Under the pieces are notes generated by a model that did not search any database, was not told where the DNA came from, and saw only the letters and a list, made by a program, of their open reading frames with translations. 64,000 nt of DNA from Sphingobium ummariense RL-3 (GTDB taxonomy: Bacteria > Pseudomonadota > Alphaproteobacteria > Sphingomonadales > Sphingomonadaceae). The position numbers and the translations under genes are program-made. The number at the start of each line of letters is the position of its first letter. The first letter of the stretch is position 1. The stretch covers positions 23,192 to 87,191 of the forward strand of contig NZ_AUWY01000091.1 in the NCBI RefSeq assembly GCF_000447205.1. Reading direction: 5' to 3'. This document shows, in pieces, positions 1 to 7,940 of this stretch.

Positions 1-825
1 CGTGCCCTGCGCGCGCGTCGCCGCGACCGGATGATGACCCAGTTCGCCGATCACGCTTTCCTCTATCATACGATGTTGGAAGAATTGCTCGACCGGCTGG
101 CCGATGTGCAGCGCGACCTGCCCGAGGTACTGGTAATCGGCTGCCCCGACGACAGCGCGCGGGCGGCGCTGGAGGCGACAGGCAGGCGCGTCGCCTGCGC
201 CGATCCGGGCTTCCTTGCAGCGCGCGCGCAGGGCGGCGTGCAGGCCGACGAGGATGCCCTGCCCTTCGCCGACGACAGCTTCGATCTGGTGCTGGCCTGC
301 GGGACGCTGGAAAGCGTCAACGACCTTCCTGGCGCGCTGATCCTGATGCGCCGCGTGCTGCGCCCGGACGGGCTGATGCTGGCGGGCTTCACGGGCGCGG
401 GCACCCTGCCGCGGCTGCGCGCAGCGCTGATGGCAGGCGAAGGCGACCGGCCCGGCCAGCATATCCATCCGCAGGTGGACGTCCGATCGGCCGGTGATCT
501 TCTGAGCCGCGCCGGCTTCGCCATGCCGGTGGCGGACAGCGAGACGCTGACGATCCGCTATGGCGATATCCTTCGGCTGATGCACGACCTGCGCGGCATG
601 GGGGCGAGCAATGTACTGCATTCGCGGGCGCCTGCCCTGCGGCGCGAGGCGTTGATGGGCGCGGCCACTCATTTTGCGGATGCCGCCGATCCGGACGGAC
701 GGACAGCCGAGCAAATGGCGATCCTCTACCTGTCGGGCTGGAAACCGGATCCGAGCCAGGCCCGGCCGGCGCGGCGCGGGAGCGCGACAGTGTCGCTGGC
801 AGATGCGCTCAAGCAGAAACATTGA
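1..825 (+). CDS. NDUFAF5/BioC-like SAM methyltransferase-fold protein (5' end cut by window)
   Basis: The frame is open from base 1, so the true start lies left of the window; 274 residues are visible. The first in-window ATG pair at 31 falls inside conserved sequence and is probably internal. A weak SAM-binding loop (VLVIGCPDD) is followed by a PFADDSFDLVLACGTLE segment and then VNDLPGALILMRRVLRPDG. Together with the later LLSRAGF and DLRGMGASN stretches, this matches the layout of NDUFAF5, the mitochondrial complex I assembly factor that hydroxylates an arginine of the NDUFS7 subunit. Family membership is read from motif order; hydroxylase rather than methyltransferase activity is an inference from the human homologue. 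A biotin-pathway BioC role is less likely, as no bio genes are nearby. Confidence 0.8.
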   Translation, partial: RALRARRRDRMMTQFADHAFLYHTMLEELLDRLADVQRDLPEVLVIGCPDDSARAALEATGRRVACADPGFLAARAQGGVQADEDALPFADDSFDLVLACGTLESVNDLPGALILMRRVLRPDGLMLAGFTGAGTLPRLRAALMAGEGDRPGQHIHPQVDVRSAGDLLSRAGFAMPVADSETLTIRYGDILRLMHDLRGMGASNVLHSRAPALRREALMGAATHFADAADPDGRTAEQMAILYLSGWKPDPSQARPARRGSATVSLADALKQKH

Positions 826-864
826 GGAGACCAGGGACCATACGGACGGCTGGCGAGCCAATTT

Positions 865-1752
865 CTATCCCGCCACCTGTCGCAACTGCTCCTGGCTCAT
901 CCGTCCCGCAGCGGGTGGGTCAATGATATCGCGCCTCGACCATCCCTCGCTATCATGGCGATACTCGACATGGCTTCCGCGCTGAAAACTCGCGCCGTCC
1001 CAAACCACCACCTGCAATTCGATCTCGTCATTGCGACGGACGTGGAGCCAGTTGAAGCTCTGCGGTTCGTCGTTGCGCAGCCGGGTGGAGGTCGCGGTGC
1101 CCGCCTGGATCACGAGCGCCCCGCCGGCATACGCCACCATCTGATCCGCCGCCTCGGCATAGGTGCGGTGGAAATGGCCAGCAAGCGTCAGATGGACGCC
1201 CGCTTCGCACACCGCGCGCACTGCGTCTTCATGACGGCCGACCGCCTCGCCGAGTTCGCCGCCCCGACCGATCGGCATGGCGAAGAGGGGGTGGTGAGTG
1301 ACAAGGATGCGGGTCTTCTCGTCGGGCACCGACGCGAAGCGGGCGCGAAGCAAGTCCAATTGCTCATGGTTGATCCGCCCGTCCTTGATCGTCAGCGACC
1401 GCGCCGTATTGATACCCAGTATGGCGACCTCGTGATCCTCGTAGAACGGACAGAGATCGTTGCTGATGTAGCGCTTGTAGCGTCGCAGCGGCGTGAAAAA
1501 GCGGCGCACTACATCGTAGAGCGGCACGTCGTGATTGCCGGGAATGACGAGCAGCCGCAGGCCCGCCGCCTGCAGGCGGTTGAGCCAGGCCGATGCCGCG
1601 CGGAACTGCGCGACGCGGGCGCGCTGGGTAAAGTCGCCGCTGATGACGACCAGGTCGGGACGCCGCTCCTGCAGCCAGGCTTCGGCGGCGGCAGCGATCT
1701 TCGGATCATGGGCGCCGAAATGAACGTCGGACAAATGAGCGATGCGGGCCAT
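865..1752 (-). CDS. calcineurin-like metallophosphoesterase
   Basis: A 295-residue soluble phosphoesterase of the calcineurin/CpdA-like fold with the metal-binding motifs in order: LSDVHFG near the N-terminus, SGDFTQ, PGNHD, THHP and GHFH. These supply the Asp, His and Asn ligands of a dinuclear metal site. The substrate cannot be told from sequence; cyclic nucleotide or phosphodiester hydrolysis is typical of the family. ATG at 1752 (MARIAHLSDVHFG) is preferred because the conserved strand begins at once. A GTG five codons upstream (1767) is possible. Neither has a clear ribosome site, and an 8-bp inverted repeat lies just upstream. The gene is divergent from the lipid kinase at 1824. Confidence 0.88.
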   Translation of the reverse strand: MARIAHLSDVHFGAHDPKIAAAAEAWLQERRPDLVVISGDFTQRARVAQFRAASAWLNRLQAAGLRLLVIPGNHDVPLYDVVRRFFTPLRRYKRYISNDLCPFYEDHEVAILGINTARSLTIKDGRINHEQLDLLRARFASVPDEKTRILVTHHPLFAMPIGRGGELGEAVGRHEDAVRAVCEAGVHLTLAGHFHRTYAEAADQMVAYAGGALVIQAGTATSTRLRNDEPQSFNWLHVRRNDEIELQVVVWDGASFQRGSHVEYRHDSEGWSRRDIIDPPAAGRMSQEQLRQVAG

Positions 1753-1760
1753 GTGAAGGT

Positions 1761-1783
1761 AACCCACGGAGGCGGCGTGGGTT
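1761..1783 (-). promoter_or_regulatory. stem-loop in the leader of the metallophosphoesterase
   Basis: AACCCACG (1761-1768) and CGTGGGTT (1776-1783) are perfect 8-bp inverted arms around a 7-nt loop, 9 nt upstream of the ATG at 1752. The hairpin would cover the ribosome-binding region of that gene, or it could be a protein operator in the 71-bp divergent spacer. Role unproven. Confidence 0.4.
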
Positions 1784-1823
1784 TCGATCCGGAGCCGAAT
1801 CCCGCGCCACGCGTTGTTATGGC

Positions 1824-2720
1824 ATGGAAACGAAACCCCTGCCGCGCGAAGCCGCGCTGATCGTCAACGCGCAGTCTCGGCGCGGCCAGGCGCTGTTTCA
1901 GGAGGCGAAGGAAAAGCTGGAGGCCGCAGGAATCGTTCTGCTTTCGGCCGACGCGGTGGAAGATCCCGAGCGACTGAACGAAACCGTTCGCAAGGCAGTG
2001 AAGGCGGGCGCGCCGATGGTGGTCGTGGGCGGTGGCGACGGGTCGCTGTCGGGCACGGTCGATGAACTGGTGGGCACCGGATGCGTCCTTGCGGTGTTGC
2101 CGCTCGGAACGGCCAACAGCTTCGCCCGGACGCTCGGCCTGCCGCTCGATCTCGACGGGGCGGTGGCGGCGATCGCCCACGGGGCCCGGCGGCGCGTGGA
2201 CCTGGGGATGATCGACGGTGATTACTTCGTGAACGCCGCCTCGCTAGGCCTTTCCCCCATGATCGGCCAGACCGTACCGCACCAGCTTAAGCGCTATCTC
2301 GGCCGCACAGGCTATCTGGTGTGGGCGCTCAAATGCACGGTAGGCTTTCGCGCCTTCCGTCTCGTAATCGACGATGGGGAAAGGGAGGAACGTCTCTGGT
2401 CGACCGAGGTGCGCATCCTCAACGGCCCCTTCCACGGCGGCGTGGAGCTCTCCGACGATGCAGACGTCGACAGTGGAGAGATCGTCATCCAGGCGGTGGT
2501 GGGCCGCAGCCATGCACGGCTGGCATGGGACTGGTACGCGAAGTTCTTCAAGCTGAGGGACCGGAACGCCCACACACGGGAATATCATGGCCGCAGCTTT
2601 CGCCTGTCGACCGTGCCGCCGCAGCGCATCTCCATCGACGGCGAGGTGCTGGCACGCACGCCCGTGACCGTGAAGGTGGCGGAAGGCGCGGTCGAGGTGG
2701 CGGTGCCAGCGTATTCCTGA
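1824..2720 (+). CDS. diacylglycerol/lipid kinase family protein (YegS-like)
   Basis: A 298-residue DAGK-catalytic-domain protein. The nucleotide-binding loop GGGDGSLSG lies near residue 70, followed by LPLGTANSFARTLG and VNAASLG, the usual order in YegS/BmrU-type lipid kinases that phosphorylate diacylglycerol or related lipids at the membrane face. No transmembrane segment is apparent. It starts at ATG 1824 with a poor ribosome site and runs convergently towards a second kinase of the same superfamily (2761-3729), with a perfect hairpin between the two stop codons. The lipid acceptor is unknown; ceramide or diacylglycerol are both reasonable in a sphingolipid-making organism, but this is inference. 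Confidence 0.87.
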   Translation: METKPLPREAALIVNAQSRRGQALFQEAKEKLEAAGIVLLSADAVEDPERLNETVRKAVKAGAPMVVVGGGDGSLSGTVDELVGTGCVLAVLPLGTANSFARTLGLPLDLDGAVAAIAHGARRRVDLGMIDGDYFVNAASLGLSPMIGQTVPHQLKRYLGRTGYLVWALKCTVGFRAFRLVIDDGEREERLWSTEVRILNGPFHGGVELSDDADVDSGEIVIQAVVGRSHARLAWDWYAKFFKLRDRNAHTREYHGRSFRLSTVPPQRISIDGEVLARTPVTVKVAEGAVEVAVPAYS

Positions 2721-2726
2721 CGTCGT

Positions 2727-2746
2727 GCTCCTGCTTCCGCAGGAGC
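2727..2746. terminator. hairpin between convergent lipid kinase genes
   Basis: GCTCCTGC (2727-2734), loop TTCC, GCAGGAGC (2739-2746): a perfect 8-bp stem in the 40-bp gap between two convergent stops. There is no U-tract on either strand, so it is a likely but not classical bidirectional terminator. Confidence 0.6.
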
Positions 2747-2760
2747 TCTGGCGTAATGAC

Positions 2761-3729
2761 CTATGCCGCCAGCCGCAGGAACGGCACTGGCTCGGTCGAG
2801 CGCAGCACGATCGGATGCCCCTCCGACGCCTCGAACAGCTCACCGTCGAGGATGACGCTGCTGCGGTCTCCCTCGATACGGATGGTGTCGCCCTGCTGCA
2901 GATGAATGCCCTGCATGTGCGCCTTGCCGACGCGCTTGAAGACGCTGGCCCAGAACAGGCGCAGCAATGCGGGAAGGCTCTGGTCGACCGCCATCAGCTT
3001 CATGTTGCCGCGGGAACTGTTGCCCGTGGGGGTGCCGAACAGAAGCCGCTCCAGCGTTGTGACGATCAGTACCGAAAAACGGCCCACCAGTTCCCCATCG
3101 CGGATCAGCGAGATGCGCACCGGCCTGCTCGACGGCGGCAGGAAACGCGCGCGGATACCGAACAGCAGGGAAAACAGTACGGCGACCGCGGTCAGCAAAT
3201 GGCTGAGGCCGTTGGACAGGCCCAGCGGATAGATCTGGTTGCGGCAGTAGAGGATGATGTCGGCCAGCCCCGCCCCGCCCAGGAACATGCCCAGCACCGG
3301 CCGCGTCTCCGCCCGGCCGTCGGACAGGGCGATCAACTCGCGCGCGACGACATGCTCGTCGACGCCCGCCTTCGCGATCTCCACGATGCGCTCCAGCGCC
3401 CGGATCGGATCGCCATGGATGCCGAGGTCAAGCGCAATGAGGTTGGTCTTGCCGTTGGGCAGGACCGCGATCGGCGGCACGCGTCCCACGAAATGCTCGC
3501 CCTGGTACAGCTCGGTCAGCGCCGCCTGCACCGTTCCGTCGCCACCGTTGATGACGATGACGGCCGGATCGACCCGGGCGATGGTCTGAAGCGCCCGGCC
3601 GATCTGGTCGACATGCTCCACCTCATAGTGGAAGATGTCGGGATTGTTCGCGCAATAGCTCCGCACCCGCGGCAGCGTCTGCCGGTTGCCCGTGGACTTG
3701 GGATTGGAAAGCAGCGCGACCCGGACCAT
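2761..3729 (-). CDS. second diacylglycerol kinase-like protein
   Basis: A 322-residue member of the DAGK catalytic superfamily. It begins VRVALLSNPKSTGN, a strand and loop typical of the family, carries the nucleotide loop INGGDGTVQAAL near residue 62 and the substrate-side motif LPNGKTNLIALD near residue 93. It is not a close copy of the neighbouring kinase at 1824: the loops differ (GGDGTV against GGGDGSLSG), as does the C-terminal half. It lies 6 bp downstream of the DUF2141 gene on the same strand and is probably co-transcribed with it. The substrate is unknown; a lipid kinase is the safest label. Confidence 0.85.
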   Translation of the reverse strand: MVRVALLSNPKSTGNRQTLPRVRSYCANNPDIFHYEVEHVDQIGRALQTIARVDPAVIVINGGDGTVQAALTELYQGEHFVGRVPPIAVLPNGKTNLIALDLGIHGDPIRALERIVEIAKAGVDEHVVARELIALSDGRAETRPVLGMFLGGAGLADIILYCRNQIYPLGLSNGLSHLLTAVAVLFSLLFGIRARFLPPSSRPVRISLIRDGELVGRFSVLIVTTLERLLFGTPTGNSSRGNMKLMAVDQSLPALLRLFWASVFKRVGKAHMQGIHLQQGDTIRIEGDRSSVILDGELFEASEGHPIVLRSTEPVPFLRLAA

Positions 3730-3735
3730 GAAGAC

Positions 3736-4224
3736 CTACATATATTTGAGATTGATGGTGATCCTGGTCACGCCCGGCCCCGCGTAGAAAGCGGCCTTGT
3801 CCACGGAGGGCTTGCCCAGATTGAAGATGTTGATGGACGGATTGTTGGAAAAACCGCCGCCATCGCGCGATATATCGGTCTTGCCGTTGCCGTCGCGGTC
3901 ATGGCGCACGGCAATGCCATATCGGCCCGGCTCAGGCACGGGCAAGCAAAAGCGCATGGCCCCGTTGCTGGGTTTGACCGCGGTGTCGATGCGGTTGAGC
4001 CACTCGCCCTTGGCGAGCCAGGCGGAACGGGTGCCGGGATAGGACTGCACGCGCACGCGGCCGGTCGCCGCCGCGAAACCGCGCACGTCGACCAGCACCG
4101 CCGGCCCGTGCGCCTCGGTACCGCAACGAGCCAGATCGTTCGTAATCTCTTCGCCGTGGGCCAACGCCGGGGCAGCGGCGAACAAGGTCGCCACCGACAT
4201 CAGGCCCATCGAAACTTTCAACAT
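3736..4224 (-). CDS. DUF2141 family secreted protein
   Basis: A 162-residue protein with an N-terminal signal peptide (MLKVSMGLMSVATLF... cut near ALAHG) and a beta-rich domain containing GRYGIAVRHDRDGNGK and GFSNNPS, the signature stretch of DUF2141. These are small periplasmic or secreted beta-sandwich proteins of unknown role. ATG 4224 is chosen because it gives the signal peptide and has AGGAG 10 nt upstream; the open frame continues further 5' without a signal. It sits at the head of a likely two-gene unit with the lipid kinase and is divergent from lptF. The 140-bp spacer holds a 10-bp inverted repeat. Confidence 0.82.
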   Translation of the reverse strand: MLKVSMGLMSVATLFAAAPALAHGEEITNDLARCGTEAHGPAVLVDVRGFAAATGRVRVQSYPGTRSAWLAKGEWLNRIDTAVKPSNGAMRFCLPVPEPGRYGIAVRHDRDGNGKTDISRDGGGFSNNPSINIFNLGKPSVDKAAFYAGPGVTRITINLKYM

Positions 4225-4292
4225 GACCAACAGACTCCTGGAAGCTATAGCCGCCCGACAGGGTCGGACGGCGAGCCCCTGTTCGCCCCCGC

Positions 4293-4324
4293 AACTCTTT
4301 CCTGTCCCGCATATGGAAAGAGTT
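4293..4324. promoter_or_regulatory. 10-bp inverted repeat in the DUF2141/lptF divergent spacer
   Basis: AACTCTTTCC (4293-4302) and GGAAAGAGTT (4315-4324) are perfect inverted arms with a 12-nt spacer. Just outside, GCAA and TTGC extend the symmetry with one extra base. It lies 39 bp upstream of the lptF ATG and 69 bp upstream of the DUF2141 start. It could be an operator for both promoters or a leader hairpin of lptF. No regulator is assigned. Confidence 0.5.
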
Positions 4325-4363
4325 TGCGGCCAAATCATGGTGATGGAACGACGATAAGTTGAA

Positions 4364-5584
4364 ATGATGACCGCCATCGACCGCTATCTCGCCCGCCTGA
4401 TCTTCATGCCCATGCTGGGCACGCTGGTGATCGCCGCGATGCTGTTCGTCCTCGACAAGATGTTGAGCCTGTTCGATTTCGTGGCGGCGCAGGGCGGCCC
4501 TGTCAGCGTGGTATGGCGGATGCTCGCCAACATGCTGCCCGAATATATGTCGCTGGCGATCCCGATCGGGCTGATGCTCGGCATCCTCCTCGCCTTCCGC
4601 AAGCTCGCCACCTCCTCCGAGCTGGACGTGATGCGGGCGGTGGGCCTGTCCTACGGCCGGCTGCTGCGCGTGCCCTATATGTACGCGATCGCGCTGGCGC
4701 TGATCAATTTCGGCATCGTCGGCTTTGTCCAGCCGCTGTCCCGCCACGCCTATGAAGCGCTGCGGTTCGAGCTGCGCTCGGGCGCTTTGGGTGCCTCGAT
4801 CAAGGTGGGCGAGTTTACGAGCCTCGGCAAGCGCATGACGCTGCGGATCGAGCGCAGCCTGGACGAGGGCCGTAACCTCCAGGGCATCTTCGTGCGTGCG
4901 GTAGGGCGCGACGGACAGACCTTGGCGGTGACGGCGGCGCAGGGCACCTTCCTCGCCACCGACGATCCCGACGTCATCATCTTCCGCCTGCGTGATGGCG
5001 TGCTGGTGAACGATGCGCCCAAGTACAAGACGCCCCGCATCCTTTCCTTCTCCAGCCACGACCTGCCGATCGACCTGCCGCAGATCGAAAATTTCCGCGG
5101 TCGCGACGTCGACCGGGAAAAGACCATTCCCGAACTGGTGGTGATCGGCCACGACAAGTCCACGCCGGACAAGCTGCGCAACGAGGTACGCGCCAATTTC
5201 CATTTCCGCATGGTGGAGGTGGTGATGATGATGCTGCTACCGCTCGCCGCGCTCGCCTTCGCGATCCCGCCGAAGCGATCGACCTCGGCGCTCGGCGTCT
5301 TCCTGTCGATTGTCTTCATCGTCACCTATCACAAGATCAACCAATATGGGGAAAGCGTGGGCGCATTGGGCAAGGTCGACCCGATCCTCGCGCTGTGGGG
5401 GCCGTTCGTGCTCGCCGCGGCGCTGATCTTCTGGATGTACCATGTGATCGCCCACCGCCCTGGCGGCCAACCGATTGCGGCGCTGGAATTCGCTTTCGGC
5501 AAGCTGGGCAAGCAGGTCGCCCGCCTGCTCCGGTTCGGACGCAACCGGCGGCGGCGCGCCACAGCGGCGACAGCGGAGACCTGA
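4364..5584 (+). CDS. lptF: LPS export ABC transporter permease LptF
   Basis: A 406-residue inner-membrane permease of the LptF/LptG (YjgP/YjgQ) family. It pairs with LptG and the ATPase LptB to pull lipopolysaccharide out of the inner membrane onto the LptC-LptA bridge. The N-terminus (IDRYLARLIFMPMLGTLVIAAMLFVLDKMLS) gives the first helix, more helices follow to about residue 120, then a periplasmic jellyroll region (about 120-265) and three C-terminal helices. The end is Arg-rich (RFGRNRRRRA). ATG at 4364 or 4367. LptG follows after 4 bp, so the two subunits are co-translated from one message. Confidence 0.94.
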   Translation: MMTAIDRYLARLIFMPMLGTLVIAAMLFVLDKMLSLFDFVAAQGGPVSVVWRMLANMLPEYMSLAIPIGLMLGILLAFRKLATSSELDVMRAVGLSYGRLLRVPYMYAIALALINFGIVGFVQPLSRHAYEALRFELRSGALGASIKVGEFTSLGKRMTLRIERSLDEGRNLQGIFVRAVGRDGQTLAVTAAQGTFLATDDPDVIIFRLRDGVLVNDAPKYKTPRILSFSSHDLPIDLPQIENFRGRDVDREKTIPELVVIGHDKSTPDKLRNEVRANFHFRMVEVVMMMLLPLAALAFAIPPKRSTSALGVFLSIVFIVTYHKINQYGESVGALGKVDPILALWGPFVLAAALIFWMYHVIAHRPGGQPIAALEFAFGKLGKQVARLLRFGRNRRRRATAATAET

Positions 5585-5588
5585 TCCC

Positions 5589-6689
5589 ATGCAGTTCGAC
5601 TTCTTCCCGTCGCGGCAGATCAGCCTCTATATGGCGCGACTGTTCCTCACCCGCACGTTCGCGGTGCTGGCCATGCTCGTTGCCGTCCTGCTGACGCTCG
5701 ACCTGCTCGGCGAATCGGGCGATGTGCTGGCCTATCCGGGCAATGGCGATCCGCAGCTTTGGCATTACGCGGCGTTGCGCGCGCCACAGATCGTGGCCAC
5801 CTTCCTGCCCTTCTCGGTCCTGCTCGGCACGCTCATCATGCTGGCGACGCTGAACCAGAACAGCGAGATCATTTCGATGAAGGCGGCGGGGCTTTCCGCC
5901 CACCAGATCCTGGCGCCGCTGATCGTTACGGCGTTGGGTGTCGCGATCATCAGCTTCGCCTTCAACGAACGGGTGGTATCGCGGTCGACGGCAATGCTGA
6001 GCGCCTGGCAGGCCGTCGACTATGGCCCGGTTCCGCCCGACAGCGGCGTCAAGGCCAACCCCTGGGTGCTGGACGGCAACAATCTGGTGACCGCGCGGAT
6101 CGTGGCGGGGCGGGGTACGGCGGTGCAGCTTCGCGGCGTCGAGATCTTCAACCGCGTCAGCAACAGCCTGACAACGATCATCCGTGCGCCCAAAGGTCAT
6201 TATGACTCGGCTTCGAAGAGCTGGGTTCTGGAGGATGCAAAGCAGTTCGATGTCTCGCGGGGCACCGCGCGGGACCTCGGAACTGTGCGATTCGGCAAGG
6301 ATATCCGTCCCGATCAGTTCACACTGGCGAAGGTCGATCCCGATGCGCTCACCTTCTCCGAACTGCAGGCAGCGATCGCCGACCTGCACGACGCCGGACG
6401 GCCCACTGCGGAGCTGGAAGCAAGCCTGTGGCACAAGCTGTCCGGTCCGCTCTCCGCACTGCTGATGCCGATCCTGGGTTCGGTCGCGGCCTTCGGCCTC
6501 GCGCGCTCGGGCCAGCTCTTCATCCGTGCCGTGATGGGCATGGCGCTGGGCTTCGCTTACTTCGTCGCTGACAATTTCTCGCTGGCGATGGGCAATCTGG
6601 GCGCATATCCGCCCTTTCTCGCCGCTTGGGCGCCCTTCTTCCTGTTCCTGCTGCTCGGGGAAACCGTCCTGTTCCGAACGGAGGAATGA
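5589..6689 (+). CDS. lptG: LPS export ABC transporter permease LptG
   Basis: A 366-residue partner of LptF: MQFDFFPSRQISLYMARLFLTRTFAVLAMLVAV opens the first helix, and ALRAPQIVATFLPFSVLLGTLIMLATLNQNSEI is the conserved LptG segment with the coupling-helix NSEI. A periplasmic domain follows (about 110-265), then helices ending at LLGETVLFRTEE. The frame is open further upstream inside lptF, but ATG 5589 starts the family's usual N-terminus and lies 4 bp after the lptF stop. The operon is lptF-lptG alone; lptA/B/C are not in the window. Transcription ends at a hairpin before the convergent desaturase. Confidence 0.94.
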   Translation: MQFDFFPSRQISLYMARLFLTRTFAVLAMLVAVLLTLDLLGESGDVLAYPGNGDPQLWHYAALRAPQIVATFLPFSVLLGTLIMLATLNQNSEIISMKAAGLSAHQILAPLIVTALGVAIISFAFNERVVSRSTAMLSAWQAVDYGPVPPDSGVKANPWVLDGNNLVTARIVAGRGTAVQLRGVEIFNRVSNSLTTIIRAPKGHYDSASKSWVLEDAKQFDVSRGTARDLGTVRFGKDIRPDQFTLAKVDPDALTFSELQAAIADLHDAGRPTAELEASLWHKLSGPLSALLMPILGSVAAFGLARSGQLFIRAVMGMALGFAYFVADNFSLAMGNLGAYPPFLAAWAPFFLFLLLGETVLFRTEE

Positions 6690-6702
6690 CCGATCCCGCG
6701 CA

Positions 6703-6718
6703 CCCGCCGGAAGGCGGG
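6703..6718. terminator. short hairpin between lptG and desaturase stops
   Basis: CCCGCC (6703-6708), GGAA tetraloop, GGCGGG (6713-6718) in the 40-bp gap between convergent genes. The stem is compact and GC-only with a stable GNRA loop. No U-tract follows on either strand, so it is a probable weak bidirectional terminator. Confidence 0.5.
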
Positions 6719-6729
6719 AGCGCCGGATT

Positions 6730-7797
6730 TCAGGCCCGCCCCATGGTGCTCCGGGCGATCTTGCCGATCAGAGGCAGCATGCCGGCATAGTTGCCCTTGC
6801 GATAGGGTGAGTCCAGGTCGAGGGTCGCCATCAGCCGGCGATGCGCCTCGCCCAGCGCATGATATGGAACGCTCGGCAGCAGGTGATGCAGCGCATGATA
6901 GCGCAGCCCCACCGGCGCCCACAGCGGCGCGAGCAGCGCGGGCGGCGGCACGTTCACCGAATCGAGATATTGCGCGGTCACCGTCATCGCCTCACCCTCA
7001 TTCTCCCAGAGATGGGCGACCAGGGTACGCAGCTGGTTGATGACCGTCATGGCCGAATGCACCGCCATGTAAACAAGCAGCGGCTTCCAGCCGAAGACGA
7101 AGACGCTGGCGACCAGAGCGAGGGCGGCCGCGCAGGCGCCGGTCTCCTGCCAGGCCCAGCGCCGCGCCAGTTCGCCCTCCGGCGCGCGACGGCGATAGGC
7201 CGGGTTGATCGACAGCGCCGAATATTGCTCCCGCACGATCCGCCGCAGCGGCGGCACGAGGATGGAGAGCGGCGTCAGCAGGCCGAAGCGCAGGATAAGG
7301 CCGACCGGCGCCAGCGCAGCGACGAGGATGAAGAGCGGCAGCGACCAGGGTTTCATCAGCGCCAGCGGCAGATATTCCGGATCGTTCGCCGTGCCGTAGC
7401 GGGTGCGCGCATGATGCTGCGTATGCACCTCCTCGTACATGAAGGAGGGGATCATGAGCGGGATACCCACCAGCAGGTTCCAGCCCAGGCGGAAGCCGGG
7501 CAGGGCACCCTTGCGGATATGCGTCAGCTCATGGATGAAGCTCGCCGCCCGGTAAAGCGCCAGCACCGCCACGAGGCCGCACAGCACCGCCAGCGGCGTG
7601 CTGCCTGCCAGGATCGCACCAGCCAGGGCCGACCAGCCCAGCAGGGCCGATGCCAGCATGTCGGGCCAGTAGATGCCCGGCTTCGCAACCGACAATTCAC
7701 GGGTCAGATCCGCCGCCGCGCGCAGCATCGCCGCATCATCGGGAATGGCGGAATGCGTCCGCGAAGCGGCCGCAAGAACGGGATCATGCACAGTCAT
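6730..7797 (-). CDS. fatty acid desaturase family membrane protein
   Basis: A 355-residue integral membrane di-iron desaturase/hydroxylase. The three histidine boxes are visible in order: HELTH after the first helix pair, HTQHH (EEVHTQHHAR), and HALHHLLPSVPYH near the C-terminus. Four hydrophobic segments flank them. ATG 7797 (MTVHDPVLAAASR) is chosen because AGGAG lies 8-9 nt upstream; the upstream extension is low-quality sequence. The family inserts double bonds into acyl chains of lipids or acts on sphingoid bases and carotenoids. The exact substrate cannot be called. It is divergent from the GNAT-fold gene across 143 bp. Confidence 0.87.
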   Translation of the reverse strand: MTVHDPVLAAASRTHSAIPDDAAMLRAAADLTRELSVAKPGIYWPDMLASALLGWSALAGAILAGSTPLAVLCGLVAVLALYRAASFIHELTHIRKGALPGFRLGWNLLVGIPLMIPSFMYEEVHTQHHARTRYGTANDPEYLPLALMKPWSLPLFILVAALAPVGLILRFGLLTPLSILVPPLRRIVREQYSALSINPAYRRRAPEGELARRWAWQETGACAAALALVASVFVFGWKPLLVYMAVHSAMTVINQLRTLVAHLWENEGEAMTVTAQYLDSVNVPPPALLAPLWAPVGLRYHALHHLLPSVPYHALGEAHRRLMATLDLDSPYRKGNYAGMLPLIGKIARSTMGRA

Positions 7798-7940
7798 GTC
7801 GTCGCTCCTATCGCGGAAATGCGCTACAATCGTGGCAACACCATGACAGGATCGCCATCTTGGCGTCATGCGGACAGCCCCTGATTGACAATCCCGAAAC
7901 AAGCGCCGAACTGCTCGGCAAAGCTATCAAGGGTACTGCC

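Noticed and set aside
2725..4362. A long plus-strand open frame (545 codons) opposite the second lipid kinase and DUF2141 gene
   Set aside because: It is antisense to two genes with clear motifs and is rich in Arg, His, Gln and Asp in the pattern produced by the complement of high-GC codons.
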